Translations under genes and position numbers: made by a program | Notes under the pieces: generated by a model | The model's database searches: none | The model's input: only the letters and a program-made list of their open reading frames with translations | Told to the model about the DNA's origin: nothing | Assembly (NCBI GenBank): GCA_002431865.1 | Contig: DJEI01000109.1 | Span: forward strand, 1-7,404 | Source: Lachnospiraceae bacterium UBA5902 | GTDB lineage: Bacteria; Bacillota; Clostridia; Lachnospirales; Lachnospiraceae | Reading direction: 5' to 3' | DNA length: 7,404 nt | Part shown: in pieces, positions 1-7,384 of the stretch | Numbering within the stretch: position 1 is the stretch's first letter | Layout of the letters: each line of letters opens with the position of its first letter

Positions 1-182
1 GATTTTTGATTTACGTTCCGTTTATTGTGATTGATATGGTAGTATCTTCTGTGCTTATGTCTATGGGTATGATGATGCTGCCTCCGACGACGATTTCCAT
101 GCCGTTCAAGATTCTGCTGTTTATTCTGGCAGATGGATGGAATCTGGTTATCGGACAGCTTGTAAATTCGTTTAATTTTTGA
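1..182 (+). CDS. fliP: FliP, flagellar type III export gate protein (3' end only)
   Basis: The reading frame is open from base 3 and ends at TGA 180-182, giving the last 59 residues of FliP; the 5' part lies outside the window. The fragment matches the conserved FliP C-terminus: a [20 protein letters not shown] stretch, then [11 protein letters not shown] and a final hydrophobic segment ending in [14 protein letters not shown]. In the family, five FliP subunits form the core of the export pore with FliQ and FliR. The methionine-rich loop seen here corresponds to the methionine gasket that closes that pore in solved structures (family knowledge, not tested here). The following fliQ and fliR genes, 23 nt away and beyond, confirm the identity. 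No sign of damage is visible in the fragment. Confidence 0.95.
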   Translation, partial: FLIYVPFIVIDMVVSSVLMSMGMMMLPPTTISMPFKILLFILADGWNLVIGQLVNSFNF

Positions 183-205
183 CAGTAGAGTAACGAGGTG
201 ATTGT

Positions 206-475
206 ATGAGTACAGGCAATGTCGTAGCTATCACGGTGGAAGCTGTGTGGCTTGTAATCAAATGTAGTGCGCCGATGTTAATTACATCTTTGGTAATTGG
301 TTTGATTATCAGTATCTTCCAGACAGTGACTTCTATTCAGGAGCAGACGTTGACGTTTGTCCCAAAGATGATCTGTGTTTTTTTGTCACTCATCATCTGT
401 GGAGACTGGATCTTGAATAACATCCTGTCCTTTATACAGGATCTGTATAGTCGGTTTGGAGAGTTTGTGGGGTAA
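206..475 (+). CDS. fliQ: FliQ, flagellar type III export gate protein
   Basis: This gene encodes an 89-residue membrane protein, the normal FliQ size. Two hydrophobic segments lie at about residues 17-36 and 53-72, forming the helical hairpin typical of FliQ. Between them is the family's most conserved stretch, with Q39, then IQEQTL at 44-49 and FVPK at 51-54. In the export gate, four FliQ subunits wrap the outside of the FliP-FliR helical assembly in the inner membrane. The ATG at 206 is preceded by GAGGTG at 195-200, a good ribosome binding site at 5 nt spacing. It sits between fliP (23 nt gap) and fliR (6 nt gap), the standard order. Confidence 0.97.
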   Translation: MSTGNVVAITVEAVWLVIKCSAPMLITSLVIGLIISIFQTVTSIQEQTLTFVPKMICVFLSLIICGDWILNNILSFIQDLYSRFGEFVG

Positions 476-481
476 TAGACG

Positions 482-1252
482 ATGTCCTTTACGATATCGA
501 CGCTGACACTGGAAGCATTTCTGCTAGTGCTTGTCCGTGTCGCTTGTTTTACATCAATTGCACCTATTTTTGGACATAATTCCCTGAATGCGAGAATGAA
601 GATATCCATTGCGTTTTTCGTATCCCTGATCCTGTATCAGGTGGTGGATGTTTCACTTCCGGAATATACGAATGTGCTTGGGTATACGACGCTTGTGTTA
701 GAAGAAGCAATGGTTGGCCTGTTGCTTGGATTTGTGGCGGGACTTTCAATGAAGGCACTGGCGATTGCAGGAGAATTTATCGACCGGGAAATTGGATTTT
801 CAATGGCAACGACCTTTGATCCGAATCAGGGTATGGTGACGATCACAGGTGATTTATACGATAAGATCGTGTGTCTGGTTATTATGATATCAAATCTGCA
901 TTATTATATATTGTCTGCGGCAGCACAGTCGTTTGAACTGGTGCCTGTCGGCAGGATTGTGTTAAACCCGGATGTGATCTACACATCCCTGATTCAGTTT
1001 ATCGTGCAGATGTTCATGATTGGATTCCGTATCGCAATGCCGGTATTCTTAGGCGCAACCATGCTGAATGTCATTTTGGGAGTGCTTGCAAAGAGTTCTC
1101 CGCAGATGAACATGTTCGCAATCGGTATGCAGTTGAAAGTATTTGTTGGTTTATTTTTGCTTGCAGTTTGTATTATGTTCATTCCGAACATTGCAAATTA
1201 TATTATGGAACGTATGCGTGATATGATCCAGATGATATTAGGAGGGTTGTGA
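482..1252 (+). CDS. fliR: FliR, flagellar type III export gate protein
   Basis: The product is a 256-residue multi-spanning membrane protein of normal FliR length. The N-terminal region has the APIFG element (about residues 27-31) followed by a conserved basic turn. A central FDPNQG motif at 112-117 matches the DPxxG-type signature of FliR. Further hydrophobic segments follow, with a final one near residues 215-240. One FliR joins five FliP and four FliQ subunits to form the pore through which rod, hook and filament proteins are exported. The ATG lies 6 nt after the fliQ stop, and GTGGGG at 467-472, inside the fliQ 3' end, is the likely ribosome binding site. The gene ends 1 nt before flhB. 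In some clostridia fliR and flhB are fused, but here they are separated by a TGA stop. Confidence 0.96.
   Translation: MSFTISTLTLEAFLLVLVRVACFTSIAPIFGHNSLNARMKISIAFFVSLILYQVVDVSLPEYTNVLGYTTLVLEEAMVGLLLGFVAGLSMKALAIAGEFIDREIGFSMATTFDPNQGMVTITGDLYDKIVCLVIMISNLHYYILSAAAQSFELVPVGRIVLNPDVIYTSLIQFIVQMFMIGFRIAMPVFLGATMLNVILGVLAKSSPQMNMFAIGMQLKVFVGLFLLAVCIMFIPNIANYIMERMRDMIQMILGGL
1240..1246 (+). promoter_or_regulatory. Ribosome binding site that fixes the flhB GTG start
   Basis: AGGAGGG lies inside the last codons of fliR, 7 nt upstream of the GTG at 1254. This near-perfect Shine-Dalgarno sequence favours the GTG over the in-frame TTG at 1287, which would give an N-terminus closer in length to the B. 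subtilis protein but has only a weak GGAAGA far upstream. Confidence 0.8.
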
Positions 1253-1253
1253 C

Positions 1254-2387
1254 GTGTTTTCTCTGGAAGAAAAACGGACACCGCTTTTGCTTGCCTATGA
1301 TCTGCAGTTGTTTGCAAACGATGAGGGTGGGGAGAAGACGGAAGAACCAACCGCAAAGAAAATCGAAGATTCCCGAAAAGAAGGTCAGGTGGCAAAGAGC
1401 AAAGAACTCACATCTGCGGCTATGCTTCTGGCATTTTTTTTGTGCTTACGGATATTTATGTCGTTTATCGGAGAACGTCTCGTCAACGCATTTCCATATT
1501 TTTGGTGTGATATCGCAAATGAAACGGGAGATGGATTTTCCCATGTGCGCGCATGGCAGATCCTGATTGATTCCGTACAGTATATCGCAATTACAATCGC
1601 GCCGTTTGTCATATTTGCATTTGTGATAGCATTTTTGTCACAGCGCATCCAGATCACATGGAAGGTGACATCTAAGCCGATGGAGCCGAAGTTCAACAAA
1701 CTGAGTCCCGTCAGCGGATTTAAGCGTATGTTTTCCAAGCAGTCGCTGTTTGAGCTGGTGTTGTCAATCTTTAAGATCATTGTTTTTTCGGCGGTGGCGT
1801 ATTCGGTTGTCAAGGACAATGTTGGAATTTTTGTGACGGCGTATGATCTGACGATTCAGGATTGCCTTGGAATACTCTTTGATATGGTGATGGAGTTAGG
1901 CATTAAGATATCTGTGACATATCTGATGCTTGCACTTGGAGACTGGATGTTCCAGAAATGGAAGCACAAGAAAGACCTGCGTATGACAAAGCAGGAAGTC
2001 AAAGATGAGTATAAAAATCAAGAAGGAGATCCAAAGGTCAAGTTACAGCAGCGACAGCGGATGCAGCATGCGGCACGGCGAAGAATGATGCAGAGCGTGC
2101 CGGAGGCGGATGTTGTTATCACGAACCCAACGCATTTCGCTGTTGCCTTAAAATACGATAATACGGTCAGTATGGCTCCGGTTGTCGTGGCGAAGGGTGC
2201 CGATTATCTGGCATTTAAGATCAAAGATCTGGCGAAAGAACATGATATTGAGATTGTTGAGGATAAACCACTGGCGCGGATGCTATATGCAAATGTTGAG
2301 GTCGGAAATGAGATTCCGCCAGAATTGTATCAGGCAGTCGCAGAAGTGCTTGCCTATGTATATAAATTAAAGAATAAAGTAAGTTAG
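1254..2387 (+). CDS. flhB: FlhB, export substrate-specificity switch protein
   Basis: This 377-residue FlhB starts at GTG. The N-terminus carries DLQLFA (residues 16-21), as in Firmicute FlhB, then the family hallmark EKTEEPT (27-33) and EGQVAKSKELT (43-53). Hydrophobic segments follow at about 54-72, 110-129, 168-186 and 208-230. The cytoplasmic domain begins with DLRMTKQEVKDEYK (241-254) and EGDPKVK. The autocleavage site NPTH is intact at N291-P292-T293-H294; cleavage between N and P lets FlhB switch export from rod/hook to filament proteins. The gene lies 1 nt after fliR and 44 nt before flhA. An 8-T run at 1434-1441 (codons 60-63) is unusual and discussed in the findings. The start is about 18 residues upstream of where the Salmonella protein would begin. 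Confidence 0.97.
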   Translation: MFSLEEKRTPLLLAYDLQLFANDEGGEKTEEPTAKKIEDSRKEGQVAKSKELTSAAMLLAFFLCLRIFMSFIGERLVNAFPYFWCDIANETGDGFSHVRAWQILIDSVQYIAITIAPFVIFAFVIAFLSQRIQITWKVTSKPMEPKFNKLSPVSGFKRMFSKQSLFELVLSIFKIIVFSAVAYSVVKDNVGIFVTAYDLTIQDCLGILFDMVMELGIKISVTYLMLALGDWMFQKWKHKKDLRMTKQEVKDEYKNQEGDPKVKLQQRQRMQHAARRRMMQSVPEADVVITNPTHFAVALKYDNTVSMAPVVVAKGADYLAFKIKDLAKEHDIEIVEDKPLARMLYANVEVGNEIPPELYQAVAEVLAYVYKLKNKVS

Positions 2388-2431
2388 CAACCGGGCGAAA
2401 ATAAGATCACGCGGGAAAGGATGGTGATGGT

Positions 2432-4474
2432 ATGAAGAAAAATGATATATTTTTAGGAATCTATCTGCTTGCAGCAGTTGTATTTCTGATTATTCCAATT
2501 CCGAGTACCATGCTGGACTGGCTGATCTTATTCAATATATCCATGTCGCTGATTATTGTATTTAACTGTCTGTTTACGAGCGAGACATTGAATATGTCGG
2601 GATTTCCGACATTGCTGCTCTTTACGACAGTGTTCCGTATATCCTTGAATGTATCTTCTACACGACTGATTCTGTCGACTGGTAATCCAGGTAAAGTCGT
2701 TCAGGTATTTGGTTCGTTTGTCGGTGGGGGAAACCTTGTCATTGGTGCAATCGTCTTTATCGTGTTGATTATCGTACAGATGATGGTAATCAACAAAGGT
2801 TCTGAGCGGGTATCTGAGGTAACGGCACGATTCACACTGGACGCGATGCCGGGAAAACAGATGGCGATTGATGCGGATCTTTCATCCGGAGCCATCGATG
2901 ACAAAGAGGCAATCCGCAGAAGAGATAAGATCCAGCAGGAATCCGCATTCTTCGGCGCCATGGATGGTGCGTCCAAGTACGTTAAAGGAGATGCGACTGC
3001 CGGTTTGATTATCACGATTATCAATATCGTTGGCGGCCTGATCATGGGCATAACACAGCAGGGGCTTAGCTTTTCGGATGCGATCAGTAAGTACACAATT
3101 CTTACGATCGGTGATGGTCTGGTATCCCAGATACCTTCGATGATGATTTCACTTTCGACAGGTATTCTCGTTACGAAGGCATCGAAGGAGGAGAATATTG
3201 GAGATATCCTGATCGGACAGTTATTCAGTATTCCAAAGGTATTGTTACTCGTTGGTATCACAATGCTTCTGTTCGGTATCTTCACACCACTGAATTTCTT
3301 TTTCTGTGCGGTCTATGGTGTATTATTTATCGTGCTTTCCTTCTCCATAAAGGGCAAGGAAGAGGCACAGGCAATTAAGGAGGAGGTTGAGGAAGAGGAA
3401 GTACAGGCAGAGGAGGTACGAAGACACGAAAACGTCAATTCTCTGTTGCAGGTGGATCCTATTGAACTCGAATTTGGATATGGTATAATACCGTTAGCAG
3501 ATGTCAATCAGGGCGGCGATCTGCTTGATCGTGTCGTTATGATACGACGACAGATTGCGCTGGAACTTGGTGCTGTTGTGCCGATTATCCGTCTGCGTGA
3601 TAATATCCAGCTCAATCCAAACCAGTATATTATTAAAATCAAAGGAATTCAGGTTAGTGAGGGTGAAATCTTATTTGACCATTATATGGCGATGAATCCG
3701 GGGTATGTCGAGGATGAGATCGTTGGTATTCCGACATTGGAGCCGGCTTTCCATCTGGAGGCAATGTGGATTACGGAATCCCAGCGGGAACGCGCAGAAT
3801 CACTTGGCTATACCGTTGTTGATCCACCATCGATCATTGCAACACATCTGACAGAGGTTATCAAGCAGCATCTTGATGAGCTTCTGACCAGACAGGATGT
3901 ACAGAACCTGATTGATAATATCAAGGACAACAATAAGACACTGGTAGATGAACTTGTACCGAAGCTGCTCAGTGTCGGTGATATTCAGAAGGTATTGCAG
4001 AATCTGCTTCGGGAAGGTATTTCCATCCGGGATCTTGTTACGATCTTTGAGACGCTCGCAGATTATGCGGCAACGAGCCGGGATACCGATATTCTGACCG
4101 AGTATGTCCGGCAGAGTTTAAAACGTGCGATCTCCAACAAATATTTTGGCGATGGAGAATCCGGCACCGTAGTGACGCTGGATCCACAGATTGAGCAGAT
4201 GATCATGGGGTCTGTGAAGCAAACCGAACAGGGCGCATTTATCTCGTTAGATCCAGCAGTAACGAAGAGCATCTTAAAGGCAACGGAGGACGAGGTCAGG
4301 AAGCTGGAGAACAAGGGCGATGCACCGATTGTTGTTACATCACCGATTGTTCGTATGTATTTTAAGAAATTAACAAGTGACTACTTGAAAGACCTGATTG
4401 TTATCTCATATAATGAGATTGATTCGGAAGTGGAATTAAAATCCGTGGGAGTGATAACGATTCATGATAATTAA
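2432..4474 (+). CDS. flhA: FlhA, flagellar export gate FHIPEP-family protein
   Basis: This 680-residue protein has typical FlhA architecture. An N-terminal membrane half (about residues 6-306) has several hydrophobic helices. It includes the conserved RISLNVSSTRLIL (69-81) and PGKQMAIDADLSSGAID (140-156) loop of the FHIPEP family. SKYVKGD at 181-187 holds K182 and D187, which I align from memory with Salmonella K203 and D208, residues needed for proton-driven export. A glutamate-rich linker (about 310-332) leads to the cytoplasmic domain (about 340-680), which in the family forms a nonameric ring that docks chaperone-substrate complexes. The ATG at 2432 is preceded by AAAGGA at 2416-2421, 10 nt away. 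The 3' end overlaps flhF by 11 nt. No truncation or key loss is visible. Confidence 0.98.
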   Translation: MKKNDIFLGIYLLAAVVFLIIPIPSTMLDWLILFNISMSLIIVFNCLFTSETLNMSGFPTLLLFTTVFRISLNVSSTRLILSTGNPGKVVQVFGSFVGGGNLVIGAIVFIVLIIVQMMVINKGSERVSEVTARFTLDAMPGKQMAIDADLSSGAIDDKEAIRRRDKIQQESAFFGAMDGASKYVKGDATAGLIITIINIVGGLIMGITQQGLSFSDAISKYTILTIGDGLVSQIPSMMISLSTGILVTKASKEENIGDILIGQLFSIPKVLLLVGITMLLFGIFTPLNFFFCAVYGVLFIVLSFSIKGKEEAQAIKEEVEEEEVQAEEVRRHENVNSLLQVDPIELEFGYGIIPLADVNQGGDLLDRVVMIRRQIALELGAVVPIIRLRDNIQLNPNQYIIKIKGIQVSEGEILFDHYMAMNPGYVEDEIVGIPTLEPAFHLEAMWITESQRERAESLGYTVVDPPSIIATHLTEVIKQHLDELLTRQDVQNLIDNIKDNNKTLVDELVPKLLSVGDIQKVLQNLLREGISIRDLVTIFETLADYAATSRDTDILTEYVRQSLKRAISNKYFGDGESGTVVTLDPQIEQMIMGSVKQTEQGAFISLDPAVTKSILKATEDEVRKLENKGDAPIVVTSPIVRMYFKKLTSDYLKDLIVISYNEIDSEVELKSVGVITIHDN

Positions 4475-5753
4475 GAAGTATAAAGCACTAACTGAAAAAG
4501 AAGCAATCCTGCTCGCCAAAGAGGATCTGGGACCGGATGCGATCGTAATGAATGTGAAAAAAATCAAGCCGGGAGGAATCATGCGTCTCTTTAAAAAGCC
4601 GTGCGTGGAACTGACGGCAGCGATTGATGATGATATGGAAGAACAGGCAGCGACTACCGCACCAGCGGCTCCATCTGCACGACCGGATGAGCAGACAATC
4701 GATCTCAGACAGGAACGCCGGGGCGAATCCTCAGACGAACCTTTCCTGTTTGGCAAAGCATTTGGTGAGAATAAGGATTCTTACAGCGAGGAAGCGCAGA
4801 ATGCGATTGAGGAGAAAATCAATAGTATCGCGAAGCTTCTGGAGCAGCAGATGCAGACGCAGAAGTCGGCGGAAACATCAATCAAGGAAGCTGCCAATCA
4901 GGCAATCTCTTCAGGTGAAACACTTGTAAAAGCAGAAGAAAAGGAAAAAGATCCAGAGCGGTTGGGTAATAAGGTTGTTGATCTTGTGATCAAACAGCTG
5001 ATTGACAGCGAGGTTTCGGAGGCACATGCAAAGGAGATCATTGACGAGCTGACTGTGAAGGATGATAAACAGCCGATTGATAACATACTGGCGAATGTAT
5101 ACCAGAAGATCGTGTTGAAGCTTGGTGAGATTCAGCCGTTAACTGCTGGTGAGAAGAAACCAAAGGTTATATTTTTTGTCGGAAATACCGGTGTTGGAAA
5201 GACAACCACGATGGCAAAGCTTGCATCGCTTTGTACATTGGATATGAAATTAAAATGTGCGATGTTTTCCATTGACACATACCGTATCGCAGCAATTGAG
5301 CAGTTAAAGACGTATGCAAATATTTTGTCTGCGCCAATGGAGGTTGTGTATACACCAGAAGAGATGGCACAGAGTGTGGAAAAGTTTAAAAATTATGACC
5401 TGATCTTAGTTGACACAGCCGGACGTTCCCATAAGAGTGAGGAGCAGAAAGAAGACTTAAAACAGATTATTGATTCCGTGAAAGAGTATGAGACAGAAGT
5501 GTTCCTTGTTGTTTCTGCCACGGTAAAATATGCAGATCTGCTTTCTATCTCCAACACGTATGGCGAACTGTTTGATTACAATCTCATTTTCACAAAGCTG
5601 GATGAGACAAATGGTCTGGGAAGCATATTGAATCTGAAACTGGATACAGGAAAGCCACTTTCTTATGTGACATGGGGACAGAATGTGCCGGATGATATCG
5701 GCGTTTTGAATCCGCAGATTATTGCTAAGAAATTGTTAGGAGGTGGAAAGTGA
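4464..5753 (+). CDS. flhF: FlhF, SRP-type GTPase for flagellar placement
   Basis: The 429-residue product has the three parts of FlhF. Residues 1-55 form the B domain ([20 protein letters not shown], then [13 protein letters not shown]). Residues 56-160 are a low-complexity and charged linker, and about 165-232 are the helical N domain. From about 233 comes the SRP GTPase G domain, with P-loop [10 protein letters not shown] (240-249), [11 protein letters not shown] (271-281), DTAGRS (317-322) and TKLDET (377-382). The B domain and flagellar context distinguish it from FtsY and Ffh. FlhF dimerises with GTP at the membrane and helps set where a flagellum is assembled. At about 429 residues it is longer than B. 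subtilis FlhF (about 366), mostly in the linker. The ATG overlaps the flhA end by 11 nt; GGGAG at 4447-4451 is a possible, rather distant ribosome binding site. Confidence 0.96.
   Translation: MIIKKYKALTEKEAILLAKEDLGPDAIVMNVKKIKPGGIMRLFKKPCVELTAAIDDDMEEQAATTAPAAPSARPDEQTIDLRQERRGESSDEPFLFGKAFGENKDSYSEEAQNAIEEKINSIAKLLEQQMQTQKSAETSIKEAANQAISSGETLVKAEEKEKDPERLGNKVVDLVIKQLIDSEVSEAHAKEIIDELTVKDDKQPIDNILANVYQKIVLKLGEIQPLTAGEKKPKVIFFVGNTGVGKTTTMAKLASLCTLDMKLKCAMFSIDTYRIAAIEQLKTYANILSAPMEVVYTPEEMAQSVEKFKNYDLILVDTAGRSHKSEEQKEDLKQIIDSVKEYETEVFLVVSATVKYADLLSISNTYGELFDYNLIFTKLDETNGLGSILNLKLDTGKPLSYVTWGQNVPDDIGVLNPQIIAKKLLGGGK
5738..5746 (+). promoter_or_regulatory. Strong ribosome binding site for flhG
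   Basis: AGGAGGTGG inside the end of flhF is a near-perfect Shine-Dalgarno sequence. Its AGGAGG core ends 9 nt before the ATG at 5753 and 6 nt before a GTG at 5750, so either start is possible. The ATG is preferred because it forms a TGATG stop/start overlap with flhF and gives the N-terminus MDQA, typical of FlhG. Confidence 0.75.
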
Positions 5754-6634
5754 TGGATCAGGCAACGAAATTACGGGAGCGTGTGCAGACCAATCAGGAA
5801 ATCTCCAATGCAAGGGTGATTGCAATTACAAGCGGAAAAGGCGGTGTTGGAAAGACAACGCTTTCCGTAAATATTGCGCTGGAGCTTGCAAGGCGCGGCA
5901 AAAAAGTGGTCATATTTGACGCGGATTTCGGACTGGCAAATGTCGAGGTCATGCTTGGAATCCGTCCACAATATAACTTATTGGATCTGATACATAATAA
6001 TAAATCTATGAGAGAGATTATTACGCAGGGACCGGAGGGAATTGGATTTATCTCCGGTGGTTCGGGGGTGTCCGAGCTTGCAACACTCGATAATGCGAGT
6101 ATCAAACTTTTGATTTCTGAGTTAGTGAAACTTGACCAGATGTATGATGTTGTGATTATTGATACGGGTGCGGGGATTACGGATTCCGTCATGGAGTTCG
6201 TCATGATGAGCCCGGAGGTTGTTCTGGTTGTGACACCGGAACCGACATCCATTACAGATTCTTACTCACTGCTTAAAGTGCTGCGTAGAAAAAACAGCTT
6301 CAATCCGATTTATAAGACAATCCATGTTGTAGCCAACCGTGTGGAAAATGAGACGGAGGGGGCAGAAATCTTCCACAAGATAGATACTGTATCTTCAAAA
6401 TTTTTGAATACAAAGCTTTCATTTCTGGGAGCTGTGTTGCAGGATAAGAATGCTTCCATGGCGGTTATTGAGCAGAAACCGCTTGTGCAGGCATATCCGG
6501 GAACGACAGCCACAAAGGGAATCTGCCAGCTTGTCAATCGCCTGAGTGACGATACGGTTGAGGAGAGTAAGAAAAAAGAAGGAATTGCAAGGGTATTTAT
6601 TGATTTCTTCCGTTCAAAGAAGAGAATCCGTTAA
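5753..6634 (+). CDS. flhG: FlhG (YlxH/FleN), MinD-type ATPase controlling flagellar number
   Basis: This 293-residue ParA/MinD-family ATPase starts with DQATKLR (residues 2-8), an exact match to the DQAxxLR motif by which FlhG stimulates the GTPase of FlhF in Bacillus/Geobacillus. The deviant Walker [11 protein letters not shown] is at 27-36 with the signature lysine K29 and P-loop lysine K34. [10 protein letters not shown] (56-65) is the switch I region and DTGAG (137-141) replaces the Walker B DTPAG/DTGAG seen in relatives. The C-terminus (about 276-293, [15 protein letters not shown]) is an amphipathic, basic tail fitting the membrane-targeting helix of this family. Its place straight after flhF, overlapping by 1 nt, favours FlhG over cell-division MinD. 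If GTG 5750 were used the protein would gain one residue. Confidence 0.95.
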   Translation: MDQATKLRERVQTNQEISNARVIAITSGKGGVGKTTLSVNIALELARRGKKVVIFDADFGLANVEVMLGIRPQYNLLDLIHNNKSMREIITQGPEGIGFISGGSGVSELATLDNASIKLLISELVKLDQMYDVVIIDTGAGITDSVMEFVMMSPEVVLVVTPEPTSITDSYSLLKVLRRKNSFNPIYKTIHVVANRVENETEGAEIFHKIDTVSSKFLNTKLSFLGAVLQDKNASMAVIEQKPLVQAYPGTTATKGICQLVNRLSDDTVEESKKKEGIARVFIDFFRSKKRIR

Positions 6635-6635
6635 T

Positions 6636-6644
6636 TGTTATGAT
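6636..6644 (+). promoter_or_regulatory. Possible extended -10 promoter before the PilZ gene
   Basis: TGTTATGAT in the flhG-pilZ gap matches the extended -10 pattern TG-N-TATAAT with one mismatch. No convincing -35 box is found at 16-18 nt spacing, which extended -10 promoters can tolerate. Initiation would fall around 6650, leaving a leader of about 20 nt that still includes the ribosome binding site at 6659-6664. In AT-rich spacers such matches occur by chance, so this is weak. Confidence 0.22.
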
Positions 6645-6670
6645 ATAAACAGCAGAAAAAAGGAAAGAGA

Positions 6671-7384
6671 ATGGGAATAGCGATAGGTAATAAAATTGAA
6701 TTGGTGCGACTCGATCAGGTTATTCGCAACGAGCAGAATAAAAAGGTCTATGTCAGCAAAATCTATGATATACTGGATCAGGAAAAATTACAGATTGCGA
6801 TGCCGATTTTTGAGGGACGGATCGTACCTTTGGATCTGGACGAGCGTTATACAGCTTGCTTTTACACGGAACGGGGTCTGCTGCAATGCAATGTGCAGGT
6901 AAACTCGCGTTACAAGAGTGGAAATCTGTTTTTCCTTGATGTCAAGCTGCTTGGTGCCTTGGAGAAGGTGCAGCGGCGGCAGTTCTACCGGTATGATTGC
7001 CTGATCGATGCGCAGATCCGAGTGGTTTCGGATGAAGAATATGATACGGGAATTCCAGATGATATCTCTGTTCCGGAGGATGCCCTGCCGTGGCAGCCGG
7101 CACGAATTGTAGATATCAGTGGTGGCGGTCTCAGACTGAATCAGAGAATCAATATTGAGCGCAATGAAGTGGTAAAGGTAAAATTTTTTGTCTCGATTGT
7201 TGGGGAGATTCTTCAGTTCAACTTGTTTGCACGAATATTATCAAGTACACCTGTGGACGGACGCCCGGATATGTATGAACAGCGTATGGAATTTTTGAAA
7301 ATAACACAGGATGAGCGTGACAAGATTATTCGTTTTATTTTTGAAAGTGAAAGAATGGAAATAGCGAATGGTAAACGATCCTAA
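6671..7384 (+). CDS. YcgR-like PilZ-domain c-di-GMP receptor, likely flagellar brake
   Basis: This 237-residue soluble protein has two domains. The first (about residues 5-95) is a beta-rich region like the YcgR/YpfA N-terminal domain. The second (about 100-235) is a PilZ domain. The c-di-GMP binding elements are complete: RRQFYR at 102-107, giving RxxxR with R103 and R107, and DISGGG at 148-153, giving DxSxxG with D148, S150 and G153. In Escherichia coli YcgR and B. subtilis YpfA (DgrA), proteins of this layout bind c-di-GMP and slow the flagellar motor; that role is inferred here from domain layout and operon position. AAAGGA at 6659-6664 is a good ribosome binding site 6 nt from the ATG. 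There is a 36 nt gap after flhG, and its 3' end overlaps the next gene by 17 nt. No signal peptide or membrane segment is seen. Confidence 0.9.
   Translation: MGIAIGNKIELVRLDQVIRNEQNKKVYVSKIYDILDQEKLQIAMPIFEGRIVPLDLDERYTACFYTERGLLQCNVQVNSRYKSGNLFFLDVKLLGALEKVQRRQFYRYDCLIDAQIRVVSDEEYDTGIPDDISVPEDALPWQPARIVDISGGGLRLNQRINIERNEVVKVKFFVSIVGEILQFNLFARILSSTPVDGRPDMYEQRMEFLKITQDERDKIIRFIFESERMEIANGKRS

Noticed and set aside
1249..1566. 105-codon plus-strand open frame overlapping the flhB start
   Set aside because: It is the +1 frame of flhB, Arg/Lys/Cys/His rich, without family resemblance. It is useful only as the frame that would be read after a one-base loss in the T8 tract.
1385..1819. 144-codon open frame on the minus strand opposite flhB
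   Set aside because: It is antisense to conserved FlhB membrane coding sequence with no domain and no independent regulatory signals.
2388..2431. Terminator or regulatory RNA in the 44 nt flhB-flhA gap
   Set aside because: I found no stable inverted repeat and no U-tract; the gap holds only the flhA ribosome binding site.
2421..2435. Mini-ORF ATG GTG ATG GTA TGA overlapping the flhA start codon
   Set aside because: The GGGAAAGG Shine-Dalgarno-like sequence abuts this ATG and is spaced properly only for the flhA ATG at 2432, so a leader peptide is not supported.
2701..3285. 194-codon open frame on the minus strand opposite flhA
   Set aside because: It lies wholly inside a clearly coding, conserved flhA and has Ile/Ser/Thr/Pro-rich composition typical of an antisense shadow, with no recognisable domain.
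5794..6252. 152-codon open frame on the minus strand opposite flhG
   Set aside because: It mirrors the FlhG Walker A to mid-protein region; its sequence is Ser/Thr/Ile/Pro rich and resembles no family. It is a shadow frame.
5753..6634. Cell-division MinD rather than FlhG
   Set aside because: The DQAxxLR N-terminus and the position directly after flhF in a flagellar operon identify FlhG; no minC or minE is nearby.
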